From assembly GCA_020746995.1 (NCBI GenBank), contig JAGPXD010000002.1, positions 434,001-498,000 of the forward strand: a stretch of 64,000 bases of DNA, written 5' to 3'. Each line of letters begins with the position of its first letter. The stretch's first letter is position 1. The notes below the pieces were generated by a model. It was not told where the DNA came from, did not search any database, and was given only the letters and a program-made list of their open reading frames with translations. Source of the stretch: Plectosphaerella cucumerina. Lineage: Eukaryota > Ascomycota > Sordariomycetes > Glomerellales > Plectosphaerellaceae. A program made the position numbers and the translations under genes. Shown here in pieces: positions 48,353-60,100 of this stretch.

Positions 48353-50265
48353 ATGAGGATGGCAGGCCAGCAGCAGCAGCCGTCCAGGAATGTAGCAGCG
48401 GCTGACGAGAGGGGAAGCAGGAAGAGGAACAACCCCGGCCGTTCAAGAGTTGGTGAGCTCCCCACCCCCCCGCGTCCGCTTTTCTCGTACTCCCTGACAC
48501 CGCCGCCTAGGATGCCTCACGTGTAGGGCGAAGCACGTAAAGTGTGATGAGCGGCTACCGACATGTCGCCGATGCGAAAGGCTGGACCTCTCGTGTCGCC
48601 CGTTCTGGACCAAGGACCGCCCCCCGACGCTGCGGCAGACCTCGCCAGCTCGCCGGCCCCTGAGGCCGCGGTGCGAAGAGGCCGCCGCTGTGATGCCGGC
48701 TCCCGATGACGACGTGCCGTGCCGGCGTGGATCGCCTCCTGCAACTCAAAGCTCGGGGCCGGCTGCTGCACCATCTATGCTCACGCCAACGCCCTCCTTC
48801 TCCGAAGGTATCGGCAGCTGGATGGACCTCTTCTGCCTGGCCCCTGACGACGAGCCGGATGAGAGCGTGCAGACGACGACGCTGGACCCCCGCGACCTTC
48901 TGCTGGGCATCTCCTGTTACGCCCAGATCCAGTACCCCCTGCCGGCCTACCAGATCCCCCTCCCCGGCTCGCTGGTTCTCGGCCGGGACGAGCACCTGGC
49001 ACTGAGGCACTATGAGACCACCTTTGCCCTCTCGCAGACTCCCAAGGACCCCCTGTGGTCCTTCCCGCGACTTCTCCTGCGCAAGGCCTCCTACAGCGCC
49101 ATGACCATGCACTTTGCCCTGGCCACGTCACTGCACGAGTTCGACGCGCAGCACGAGGGGCCGGGCGGCGCCTCGCAGACGAGTCTGAACCGCCTCCGCG
49201 CCCTTCGCCACTTCGAAGACGCCTCGTCGACCTTCAAGGGCGTCATGTTGCAAGACCATGCCACCGACCATCTCGAGACACTGTCCTGCTTTTATTACAT
49301 ATATGTTTATATGTCCCGCCAGCGAGTCGTCGATAGGACAAAGCTCGACCGGCTGAGCCGCACCGTTGCGGACTACATCCAGACCTTCTCGCTGGAGACG
49401 TCACTAACCGCCATCCCCGGGACAGCTGTGCCAGGCGCCGCGGGGCCGGCACTGCACAGCTTCCTTTGCCGGCTGCTCTTCTGGATCTACAAGGAGGACG
49501 TGAGCGCCTCCTTTTACGGTTGCGCCGGCGAGGTGGCGAGGTACTTCAAGGACAGGCCGAGGTCGCTCCGCGAGGTCTGGGAGGTGTCGCGGCCGGCGCT
49601 TCCGTTGAACTGGGGCGCTGAATATCCCGAAGCTCAGCGAGTCGTCGACATGGAGACGTCTCTTGCCGTTGACATGACTGTCGAGATGATGGAGCTGGGC
49701 TTCGATGTGACCGAGCTTGGCCGGTCGGGCGTGGTGCCTGCCGCCCCGTCGCCGACAATAGAGGCGACCTTTGCGCTGCTGGAAGTGGTGAGTACTATTG
49801 CCCAAAACCTCGGAGCCAGCGCTGACCAGTCCGATCCTAACGAAGAAGTTTTACTTCGTCTTCCACGTGGCAAGCATGGTGACGGCGACAATGAACCCCG
49901 AGGTGACAGCCTTCTCGGCAGCGGCAGTAGTCATGTTTTACGCCTGGAAGATATGTTACCGCCGCTTCACTGGCGAAGATGAGGGCGTTGCTGGCTTTTT
50001 GGCACTCCTACTGAAGGCAGCACAGCGGGCCACCTCGGCGACTGGCACATCAGCCAGCTTCCTCGGGTTGCAGTGGGCGCTTTTGGTTGCAGGGGCCGAG
50101 ACCAAAGACCCCATTCATCGAGAATGGATCATGAGCAAGATCGTTGTCGCCCAGTACAGGTCGGCCTTTCGTACCATGTCCAGGATGGAGGCACAGACCG
50201 GGACGCCTGTTGGAGTCCGAAGTCTTGGAGATATACTGTCTGGAGCGTGTTCTTTTGCTGCATAA
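48353..50265 (+). CDS. Zn2Cys6 fungal transcription factor (597 aa)
   Basis: Exons 48353-48452, 48511-49787 and 49849-50265. The binuclear cluster is perfect: C35-x2-C38-x6-C45-x6-C52-x2-C55-x6-C62, beginning at the first splice junction (VGCLTCRAKHVKCDE). Upstream is a basic, Gln-rich leader. The remaining body, with LGISCYAQIQYPLP, ALRHYETTFALSQTPKDPLWSFPRLLL and FHVASMVTATMNPEV, is the helical regulatory region seen in fungal-specific transcription factors. It is divergent from the transporter and close to the M20 gene, so it may regulate both. The acceptor of the last intron could be 3 nt upstream (49846 start), adding one lysine. A second ATG lies at 48359. Confidence 0.87.
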
Positions 50266-50764
50266 GCGCAATGCCTGATTTCGATAGCAACAGCGACACA
50301 GAAGTGAGGCCATTTGGACCTTCAGAAACCTGGCAGCAGCTGATTCACTGTGATGTCGGATCTTAGGCCTCCTCAACGCACTGCCGACACATGTTGCCGA
50401 TCTGTCTTGCCGAGACTGAGCCCCGAGGTAGCGCAACTCTGATACCGAGCATCCAGCCTGACCTGTCCGAGGTAGTTAAAGATAATGGGCCTTACCCCAG
50501 GTTATCAGGCACGTCGGGTCGATCGCTAGGCTGAACGCTAATGCCGGAGTTATGGTTGGTCACAGATGACGGCGTTGACGACGTTGACGACGAGGCCCAC
50601 CCGATTGACGACCCCGAGATCCGATGTCGCCATGGCAGAATCTGGTGGCCTACCAATAAGTAATGTTTTGACCGGAGCTCTGCAACAGAATCAGCAACAT
50701 CTCAGGTTCATTCTTTGGCTTGAACTGCAACACCCTCGTCCAATACTCTCCTTTCACGGCCACC
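50266..50764. other. Intergenic region between regulator and M20 amidohydrolase
   Basis: Contains a short GTTGACGAC-type repeat (about 50,567-50,605, roughly three imperfect copies). Otherwise nothing recognisable. Confidence 0.45.
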
Positions 50765-52147
50765 ATGACCGTTGTCAAGTCTGTCGAGCTGCTCTCTCGC
50801 CCCCGAGGAAATGTGCAGAATGAAGTCATCTTTGGTGCCATTGATGATGCAGACATGAAGCTGAGAGCTCTCAACCTGGCGGTATGTTTCTGATGTTATG
50901 CCTTGGAGCACACAAGCTGATGATAGTGGGCCAGATCCATGACAACCCCGAACTGTGTTACGAGGAGTTCAAGGCGCATGACAGCATCACGCGCCTTCTG
51001 GAGTCTGAGGGGTTCCACGTCACTCCTCATGCGCATGGCCTTCAGACGTCCTTCGTGGCAGAGTACGGCGAGGGCGGCAGGCTCGTTACGTTTTGCGCCG
51101 AGTATGACGCCCTGGAAGGCGTAGGCCATGCGTGCGGTCACAACCTGATCGCCACAGCCGCCGTGTCGTCTTTTCTCGGCGTCGCAGCCCTTCTGAAGGA
51201 AACAAAGTATCCCGGTCGTGTCAGGCTCCTGGGGTGTCCAGCAGAAGAGGGTGGCGGCGGTAAGATCAAGCTGATCGAGGCCGGGGCGTTCTCCGGCGTC
51301 GACGCCGCACTGATGCTGCACCCGACGCCGCCCGTTGAGGGCCGTCCCTCGTCTCTTGCCGGCATCTCTTACGGCACCTGTCTTGCCGCGGGGCGCTTTA
51401 GGGTCAGATTCAGGGGCAAGGCGGCGCATGCCGGGGCCATGCCGTGGATGGGTGTCAACGCGCTTGATGCGGCGACCTTGGCATACAGCGCCGTGGGTAT
51501 GCTCCGGCAGCAGATCCTTCCAACTGATCGCATCAACATCGTCATCAGGGATGGCGGATCCAGTAGCAACATCATCACCGACGACACGACCGTCGACGTG
51601 GGCACCCGGTCCGCGACAACCAAGCAGATGAAGGCGCTGTCGGAGCGTGTGCGAAAATGCTTCGAAGGAGCGGCCATGGCGACGGGATGCACATGCGAGA
51701 TAACAACCGGGTGAGTTCGTGAGATAGTCTGTCGCTGGTTTCCAGGCCTTTAACGCTGACGGCGATGCTACCGACAGGAGGGACCCTTACGCCGACCTGA
51801 GGCCCAACGAGGCTCTCTGCGCCAGGTTTGCCGAGACAATGCAAGCCGATTTTGGGCGCGAGTACTACTGCGATCTCGGCAGCAAAGATGTCGGGGGCTA
51901 CAGCACCGACATGGGGAATGTGAGCTACGAATGCCCGTCGTTTCATGGCAATTTTGTCATTCCAGTGCGACCGGGCGAGAACATCCACGGGCCGGGCTTC
52001 GTGCGCGCGTCCGGAGCTGACGAGGCCCATCGAGCGGCGGTGCAGGCAGCAAAGGGTATGGCGGTAACGGGCTGGAACGTGTTGGCGGATGAGAGCTTTG
52101 CGGCAAAGGTTCGTAATGATTTCGAGGGTGACAAGCTGAGGAGATGA
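50765..52147 (+). CDS. M20-family (M20D) metallo-amidohydrolase / peptidase (420 aa)
   Basis: Exons 50765-50881, 50935-51710 and 51778-52147. The dinuclear-metal site is recognisable: IHDNPELCYEEF (about 40-51), FCAEYDALEGVGHACGHNL (about 92-110), CPAEEGGGGK with the catalytic Glu pair (about 140-149), and the lid-domain HAG in GKAAHAGAMPWMG. The pattern fits the AbgB/PM20D2-like group that cleaves N-acyl or aminobenzoyl amino acids, dipeptides or carbamoyl-type amides. No signal peptide, so probably intracellular. Its neighbours (Dal5-type transporter and regulator) suggest hydrolysis of an imported amide or peptide, by inference. Confidence 0.88.
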
Positions 52148-53003
52148 AGTTGGACGTGGGAGAGGAAGGCAGGCGGAGGGAGTTGTTGGGTAGACGAGTT
52201 GGATTACATAACAATTCATGTCCCGACGGACACCATATCCTTGTATCGAGACTGGTGCCACTGCAAGTGCTCATCCAGCGGCAAGAGCTCCCTTTCAAAG
52301 GGGAAGTCACGCCATTCCCGATCTAGAAACCCTGCGTCCGTGACCTAAGCCGTGGCCCGCCCGCATGTGCCACCGCTCTCAGATTGCCCCTGCCCTGCCA
52401 GTGATTCTTGTGATTTCCCCGGCGGTCCAACCTGCCCTGGGCGTCTGGGCCTGGGGTTTGCCCCGTGTCCGTGTCGTATGACGGCTTGCCCTGCCGGTCT
52501 GGTCTGTGCCTGCCCCAGTCTGCTGCTACTCTGCGGCCCCGAGGGTCGTAGCCCGAAGAAAATGGGCGCTCGCCCGCGGCCCGGTGACCATGCCCGTTTT
52601 TCTTCCTCTTGCATCGAGACGTCCCGCCGTCCACTGAGTGAGGCAGAGGAAGCGCCCCGAAACAGAGACAGACGCATCCCGGCCATCGAGGGGGGTGGTA
52701 AATCGGCTTTTACATAACTCTGCCACAGCGCGCACCACGCCCCTGGTTCCCTCTTCGCTTGCGTTACGGCGCACCCCTTGGCATGTTGGCTTGCTCGTTG
52801 CTATTATTACCTGACCGTCACCCACGCACTCGCCGTCCTCCGTGTCGACAGACAAAAACCCTTCCCGCCCATCATCCGACTGCGGAAGACAAGCTCACGG
52901 CTCGATCGCGAGGACACTGGAGCGCCAGGCCCTGCATCCAACCCACTCTCCTCCACACCCCAGAATCTCTGTGCGACGGGGGACGCTCGGCATGTTATAC
53001 AAC
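52148..53003. other. Intergenic region before the coiled-coil gene
   Basis: No independent gene seen. The frame of the next gene stays open from 52842, so some of this could be coding if an upstream start is used. Confidence 0.45.
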
Positions 53004-54029
53004 ATGGCCTACCCCCAGGACCAGCGGGGCGCCTCCCTGCCCGCCGCAAGGGCCACAACCCGTCCGAAGCAGCGCTCGCAGTCCCAGTATCCGGATCGTC
53101 TTGACCCTCAAGACCTCACCCGGAGGCTCAACGTCGTGCTCGCCGAGCAAAAGGCCAGGTCCGAAAGGCGGAAGAGAGCAAAGGCCGAGGCCGCAAGAGC
53201 GGCCGAGAGCGGAGGGACCGCCGCAGCAGCCATAGCTTCAGCGCAACCAGAGACAACACATCCCGACACGGCCAGACCGCATAGATCCACAGATGACGCC
53301 GCCCACGAAGAGGCCTACGTGCCCCAGACCGCCGCCGCGCAGTTTGAGCGTACCACAACTACCAAAACCACCGCGGCCGACAGCAAGACGCACCAGAGCC
53401 ATGTTCATCGGCTCTCCCGCCGCGCCTTGAAATTCCACCTCTCTGGGCCAACCATCCCGGCACTGACAGACCCGGCCGCAACAACCGCCGATCAGGCCAG
53501 GGCGTTGAAGAAGGCCCAGCAAGAGCGCGAAAAGGTCCTCGAACGGAACCAGTTCCAGCGCGACCGCCTCCTCGAGGAGGCCGCCGAGGCTGAGCAGGAG
53601 AGGGAGCTGCGCAACCGGCAGCTTCAGTTGCACAGCATCGAGGCACGCCTCAGTGGCGCGCGCTTCTCCGAGGACCATGGCGAGACGGCGCCGAGGCTGA
53701 GCGGGAGCGACTTCCTCAAGAAGCTCGAGTCGCGCGAGTCGGCTGTTGACGGCCTCGAATGCGCGGAGCTGCCGCACGACGTCAACGAGCATCGCGTCGA
53801 CTGGACGCAGAGCGACGAGAGGGACGGCGCCGGGCCAAAAGACAAGAGTACAGGGCCGCGACTACGCAAGCCCGAGTCCATCTGGACGCTCAAGGGGCGG
53901 TTGACGAGACACCGCGATGGTCGGCCCGAGAAGACGGGGTCGCGCGGCTCCGATGATGCGGCCCCCGGCTCCGAGAAGCCAAAATCGCCCATCACCGAGT
54001 TCTTCGCGCGGCTCAAGGTCAGCCACTAG
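53004..54029 (+). CDS. Uncharacterised fungal protein with predicted coiled coil (341 aa)
   Basis: A single-exon frame with no family I recognise. It is rich in Arg, Ala, Thr and Glu. Two strongly helical, charged stretches (about residues 34-66, starting LTRRLNVVLAEQKARSERRK, and about 168-215, with QQEREKVLERNQFQRDRLLEEAAEAEQEREL) should form coiled coils. The C-terminus is basic and ends SPITEFFARLKVSH. I chose the ATG at 53004 (AACATGGCC context); in-frame ATGs at 52992 and 52842 would give 345 or 395 residues. The frame is long, in a gene-sized slot, and has protein-like composition; the function is unknown. Confidence 0.65.
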   Translation: MAYPQDQRGASLPAARATTRPKQRSQSQYPDRLDPQDLTRRLNVVLAEQKARSERRKRAKAEAARAAESGGTAAAAIASAQPETTHPDTARPHRSTDDAAHEEAYVPQTAAAQFERTTTTKTTAADSKTHQSHVHRLSRRALKFHLSGPTIPALTDPAATTADQARALKKAQQEREKVLERNQFQRDRLLEEAAEAEQERELRNRQLQLHSIEARLSGARFSEDHGETAPRLSGSDFLKKLESRESAVDGLECAELPHDVNEHRVDWTQSDERDGAGPKDKSTGPRLRKPESIWTLKGRLTRHRDGRPEKTGSRGSDDAAPGSEKPKSPITEFFARLKVSH

Positions 54030-54184
54030 AGGGTGGGAGTGAAGGATAACGACGACAAAGACAAAGACGACGCCGCGCCACGAGAACCATTGTGGCCAGT
54101 AATGATGTATTTTTTCGGCCCTCCACCTCGTTGCAGGGGCGCTCGCGGCTGACGCCCCAGAGCATCGCACGCTCGTACGCCCTC

Positions 54185-55101
54185 TCAACGTTTCTCCTCC
54201 TCAATCAGCTTGCGGATAAGCTCCGCGTCGCGCTGCTTCGCCTCCTGCCGCAGCAGTTCGTCGGCTTCCCTATTCCGGGCGTCTTCCGAGGTCAGGTGGA
54301 CGATGAGCTCGGTATACTCCCTGATGCCCTCACCCAAGTCCCCGTCCGCCTTGCGCGCTTTGCGTAGGGCCTCCTTGCCCTTGCGGATACCGACATCGTG
54401 GTTCCACTGCTCCTTCTTGGGCTGGCTTGCTGCGGCTGCCTTGGCCAGCAGGGCCTCCTTGATGGTGCTGTGTTGCGCCTCGGCTGGGGGGTCCGTCTCG
54501 GCCACGATGGCGAGGAGCTGTCGTGGGAGGTTGGGGTATCGCTTGAAGAGGTATCGGAGGTGCTGGGAGTCGTCGAGGAAGCCGAAGGGGTTCTTGAGGC
54601 CGGACGGCTGGGCGTCAGCGGCGGTGGTGTTCGAGGCGTTCGCTTCGGCCGGCGTCGGCGGCTCGGGGTCGGGAGGGTGATTTTCCTTGTGGATTTTGTT
54701 GCATGCGACGGAACAGCTGGGCAAGAGCGGTTAGCGAGCTAGACGTGGTCTCTTCCTTTCCCTCTCCTTCTTCGGCCGCCTGCATATTTTGCATAGCCAC
54801 TGACAGCACTGCTTATAATGAAGACATCATGACCATATAAACAAGAGACGTACAATGGGAGTTTGCATCTTGTGCATTTGTATTTTCCCGGCTGCTCGTT
54901 GCAGATGCCGCACATGATGGGCTGGAGTGGTTCTGTCGTATCATCGGTGTCGGTTACGTCGGCGGTGGGCGCAGCCGCATTGTCGGTCGTTGTGGCGTCT
55001 GCTGAGTCAACAGGAAGATCTGATGTATTCGTGGTTGCTTGCGCATCGTTTGTCGCTGATGATGAAGCCGTGGCCGGCTGTGTTGATGCGCCTTCCTCCA
55101 T
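54185..55101 (-). CDS. zf-HIT protein, Hit1/ZNHIT3-like snoRNP assembly factor (259 aa)
   Basis: Minus-strand exons 55101-54854 and 54716-54185. The HIT zinc finger is complete across the splice: C64-x2-C67-x8-C76-x2-C79-x4-C84-x3-C88-x3-H92-x3-H96. It is preceded by a 60-residue Ser/Thr/Ala-rich N-terminus. Further on, NPFGFLDDSQHLRYLFKRYPNLPRQLLAIV and a long charged helix to the C-terminus resemble the Hit1/ZNHIT3 branch, which works with Rsa1 in box C/D snoRNP assembly; the assignment within HIT proteins is tentative. Upstream in-frame ATGs exist (to 55422). The gene converges on the coiled-coil gene with 155 bp between stops. Confidence 0.82.
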
Positions 55102-56171
55102 CGTGTCGCCTGGCGCTGCGACCAGAAGGCTGGTGCGGTCGATGAACGGGGGTTTCGGTGCTCGGAATAGATGGATGAACGATATCTGGTAGACAATTAT
55201 ATGCGGCGGCGCGCTACCTATGCGGTGAAAGTGGTGGCGGAAAGGCAATGGTTGTGGTTGTATTTTTGTCAGGCAGGGCTGTTGCGGTCCTCGAAGAAAA
55301 AAAGTCGCCTGTGATGACATTGCGCGGTGGACACGGACGGTTCCTGCATGAGTCCCCCGCGGGAGCTCTAGTGGGGCACATGTTTGGCAAGACGTGTAAC
55401 CAGGCGAGCAGCGAAACAGCACAGGTCAGCACGCAGCCTTTTGATATGGATATTCAAGGAATATCAAAATGACAGGAAATCGATGTCATTCTCATGTAAT
55501 GATGTGTCTGAGAGTTCTTACTTCATCATCGCTGAGCAAGGTTTCTGCGACAGTATCGGAAGAAGGCAGATGAGTCCGACCAGCCGGAGCTCAGGCCGCC
55601 GGGTCTCTACATTTGAATTGTTGGTTGGCCTCTTTCCTGACTGTCATTTGATCTTCCATCCAGTCCCGCGTGATCGCCACATGTTCGTCGATCACATCTA
55701 GATGCCGGCGACATCGAAGCGCATCCCATAGCCAGCACCTTTCCCGCAGTAAGAATAAACAAGCCACTGCGATAGAATATAACAAGAGAAAATGACTATC
55801 TTACGAAATAGAAGCCCATCAATTATTCACATGTCCCCGTCGCAAACTCCAAGACGCCCGTGCTGGCCACTGCTGTTTTGCGAGGGTCCACGTCGGTGGG
55901 TCGCGCGGACAACAAATTTGCGTCATCCTGGGCAGGATTGGTAATGCGAGCTCCGGCAGCGATCGCAGCGGCGAAAAAGCTCGGCCCGTCGCCTCGGACC
56001 CCGGATTTTCGACATCAACACGTCCGACCTACAACCCTCAACCGCCGTCGACAGAACATCTTCGAAACAACCAACAGTAACTCTGTGTTCCTGCGACAAA
56101 CGAAACTCTCGAACTCTGTCCATACTCCTGATCGAACTCGCCTACTCGATACCTGACCGACCGACACGGCC
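55102..56171. promoter_or_regulatory. Divergent promoter region, zf-HIT / Nfu1
   Basis: 1.07 kb. AT-rich segments at about 55,440-55,560 and 55,750-55,830. No gene recognised. Confidence 0.4.
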
Positions 56172-57159
56172 ATGTCCGCCCGCGCCTCTCGCCTCCTCGG
56201 CGCCCTCTCGCGACCAGTCCGCGCGACGGCAGCACGCTCCTCTGCCGCGAGGCGCTTCACCACACAGGCCGCCGCTCTCCCGGCACTGGCATCATCGCCC
56301 TCGCACACAACGTCTTCCGGCCCGCGGCGGCCATCCCTCGCCTCCGCCGCCCGGCACCGCCAGTCCCCCCTCCAGCAGCAGCGCCGCACAATCTTCATCC
56401 AGACCGAGTCGACGCCCAACCCCGACGCCCTCAAGTTCCTCCCCAACCACCGCGTCCTGCCCGAGGGCATCTCGACGCCCTTCATCGAATACCTCAATCC
56501 CCGCTCCACCATTGCGCCGCCGCACCCCTCCCCGCTGGCCGCCCAGCTCATGGCCATCGACGGCGTAACCTCCGTCTTCTACGGCGCCGACTTCATCACC
56601 GTCACAAAGGCCGCCGACGCAAACTGGGCCCACGTCCGCGCCGAGATCTTCGCCCTCATCACCGAGGCCATCACCTCGGGCCAGCAAATTGTCAACGTCG
56701 TCGAGCGCAAGGCCGAGGACGGCTCGGCCGCCGGCCCCCCTGAGGAGCAGGACTCGCTCGCCTACGATGAGAACGACAGCGAGGTCGTCGGCATGATCAA
56801 GGAGCTGCTCGAGACGCGGATACGCCCCGCCATCCAGGAGGACGGCGGCGACATTGAGTTCCGCGGCTTCGAGGACGGACAGGTCATGCTCAAGCTGCGC
56901 GGCGCCTGCAGGACGTGCGACTCGAGCACCGTGACCCTCAAGAACGGCATCGAGGGCATGTTGATGCACTACGTGAGTAAACCCCGAGTTTCGTTGTCCT
57001 AAATGTTTGCCGCCAAACTAACCCACATATCAGATCGAGGAAGTCAAGGGCGTCAACCAGGTGCTCGACGAGGAAGAGGAGGTCGCCATCCAGGAGTTTG
57101 CCAAGTTTGAGGAGAAGCTCAAGCAGCAGAAGGAGGCCGAGGCCGCGACGGCAGCCTGA
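56172..57159 (+). CDS. nfu1: Nfu1, mitochondrial iron-sulfur cluster scaffold/transfer protein
   Basis: Exons 56172-56972 and 57034-57159 encode 308 residues. The first ~70 residues are an Arg/Ala/Ser-rich presequence. The Nfu N-terminal domain starts at RTIFIQTESTPNPDALKFLP and includes SPLAAQLMAIDGVTSVFYGADFITVTK. The NifU-type C-terminal domain (LETRIRPAIQEDGGDIEFRGFEDGQVMLKLRGACRTCDSS) bears the cluster-binding CxxC (C246, C249). Nfu1 passes 4Fe-4S clusters to targets such as lipoyl synthase and aconitase. The presequence is longer than usual. The single intron has a clear CTAAC branch site. Confidence 0.95.
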
Positions 57160-60100
57160 ACGGACGACATGTCTCTCTTGGACACCTAATTAGAATGAGA
57201 ACAGCGGCATGTATGATCACACGAAATACAGAAAGGCGGACGCACCATACCCGTCGTGTACACTGCGAAGCGGGCTCACAAGCAGAGTGCGTGCCTTCCC
57301 TGAGGTGTCAATCCGTGGGAATTATTTCTTACGCCGTCGGTCAGCCATGCAGGTCACCGTGTCGTCACTCTTCCTCATCTGCTTGCCTGCATCTCAGTGT
57401 GATGTCAGGATCCGGGCCTACAGGCAGCCGCATCCGTTTCGGCAGCGTTCTGCTCGCCCCGTGTCTGGTGGTGAGCATCGTCACTGATAAATAGTGTCTC
57501 GCCCCGACTTGGTGATCCGGTAGCCGGCATGCATGCACGTATCCTCAGAACACAGGTGCCTCATGCAAGCAAGAACTAGCAGACGCGCAGAATCCTCCTC
57601 CGGAGTTGAGCTCCGCTGAGCTTTGTTCCCGAAGACCTGAATGAATGCCCCTGCTTCATGGACATGTGGGTTTTGTGAAGCCATCACCGTGTCTGATTAG
57701 CTAGGGCAGCATCGATTTGATACAATACATCAAGAACGGTTGAAACGAAGGCTAAGCTTAGACAGCCAGAGAGCGCCCTGTGGTCGGAAGCGCGGAATGT
57801 CTCCTCGCCCGAAGCACGAGAACATGTCGCGTGACGGAACGTTGCAGCCAGACCATGCTAAGTACAACGATCGACAGGTAGCACCAAGATGTGGGTGGTG
57901 TGTGGCGGGAGGGCGGGCAGCATTGTTGGCCGGCGCCGAGTACCCCGAGCAAATGTTACGTCCAGGGGTCACACCAGTACCACGAGCCGTGGCCCGTAAC
58001 TTAGCCGACCACCAGGTAAGAGGGGAAACAAATTGCTCCGCTTGGGGAGGAATGACGGGAATGGCAAGGTTCGTGACAGGAAAGCAATCCCATGAAGGCT
58101 CCGGTGTCTGCAGGATGCGATCGGCCGTTGTATCCCCGCGTGCTCTTTCTCCAGCCAAGCACATCAAAACTGACGACATCAGTTCTGCATTGCGAGCTCC
58201 TGTTGGCGGTCGGGGCATTTGGCAGAGGCTCGCATCAGGTGGGGTGATCGGAGGCCATCAGTGGACCGGACCACACCCCGACTCCTTACCCCAGGTTTTG
58301 TGCTGCGCCGTGGCTTCGGAGGATCAAACACGCCGCCTTGGTGCGCCCTGGGAGCTGTGGGAACTTCCCCCCAAGAGGACAAGCACTGACGAAAGCTGGG
58401 ATGCATCCGGCCAGGTCCTGCAGCGCCATCTTGAATCGCCGGTGAGACTGAGAGGTAGTAGCTTTGATCCGGGGAGGGGCACAATGAATGAAGGAGGGGT
58501 TTCCATGTGGCCAGCCACCCATCCCCGACAGACAGACAGACACAAAGGGCTGGCAGCACCCCTGGGGAGAGCGCGGAGAGTAGCGGAGGAGTCTAGCCTT
58601 GGCCCCAGGTGTTTCTTGTCGTTCCATCCAGCCACTCGATCGGAGCGCCGGGTTTCCCACGCTTGGACGACAACGGCAAGTGGCACATGGCCTTAGCATC
58701 TCGCACGGCGCGGAAAGGGGTCAGGAGACTGGGCTTGCCTGGGCGAAGTTGCCCCTCGGCCACATGCTGAGGAAACCTTGGGCGAGGATCGTCGTCCTTG
58801 GGCCCTGGGCTGTCCATGCCCAGCTCGGGATGCTGTGTGCCGGCAGCGGCCTGGCCGGTCTTCGCCATTGACCGAGAGGGTGATCGACAAGACCGGGGTC
58901 CGAGGAGATGGGGGGTTGATTGTATGTACTTGCGGTAGAGTAAGTAAGACCACCCGCTTGGGAGGGGAAGAGGCGGGTAAGGAGGGGTACGCTCACAAGA
59001 CGGGTGCTTCGGTGCGCAAGCAGCGCTAACGACTTGAAGCCCAACTCGGCTGGGGGATGGCTGGCTGGCTGGCTGGCTGGCTGGCTCAAGCTCAGGCCAT
59101 CCCGTGTCGAATTGAGGTGTGGCTCGCGGCCGAGGAGGGTCAGAAGCCATCGAGGGAGGGAGGTCGCGAGGCCCGCGATTGGGTGCAAAGTGCGGGGATG
59201 GCCCCTGACGAGGATGACATGCTGGAGGTGGGCGAAAGTATTTACAGAGCTTGAGCTTCGGACGTCAAGCAATTGAACGACGTCCGACCTTGGGCTGAGC
59301 TGTTGCTGGCTGACGTGGTGTGATGTCGATACTGATCAACCTATTATGATGTGGGGGGGACGAGCCGGCAGAAACTTTGTTCATCGAGACTGAACGTGAG
59401 ACTTGCGCAGTTCCGGGGGCTTCATCAGTGTACTGCGACTGGGAGAGCTTGAAGATGCGGTGCTTGAGCTGAGCATCCGCGGCTTGGACATGTCCCCTGT
59501 GACTGGGGAAGGTGCATGGCTTTTTCATTGGCTCCAGAGCAGGCCGCTCCTGCCGGAAGACGGAGAACAGGACTGCACTGCTCCTTCTCCTGCAGCACCG
59601 GAGCCCACCTGCCTGTGTTCCGTCAGTGACCCCAGCCAGGACCCAACGCCAGCGCCTTACCTGCAGATGCTGTCCCGGGGGTCGCACCTGCTGCTCGACG
59701 TTTCCAGAAGCAACGGCATGGGCCGGGCAGCCCTCTCATTTCGCGACGGCAGCAAAGGATGCATGGCCCGCTGCGAACTTGCACACCGACCAACACGACG
59801 ACTCCTCGGCATCGCAGGTATCGACTTGGACCGGGACATCAACCGGGCGTGCCACGTTCATTGATTGACCTTTCATACATAGCGCATTTGTACCGTGGTT
59901 CTTCTTATGATCAGTCCACCCCATTGGCCTCTCGACATTCCTCCCGTCACACCCTCTCTCTCCATCATGCTCGGTCTGGACCATCCAGACAGAACTCTTC
60001 TGTTTAGCCAACTACCTCAGCAGCCGGACCGTAGGAACAGGTACGCGACGGACGGGAGCTGAGGCCGTTTGAATACCCAGAGGACCGCAAGTGGCCTGTA

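Noticed and set aside
57740..58696. 318-codon plus-strand open frame
   Set aside because: No recognisable family, several overlapping minus-strand frames of over 120 codons, and protein composition not like neighbouring genes.
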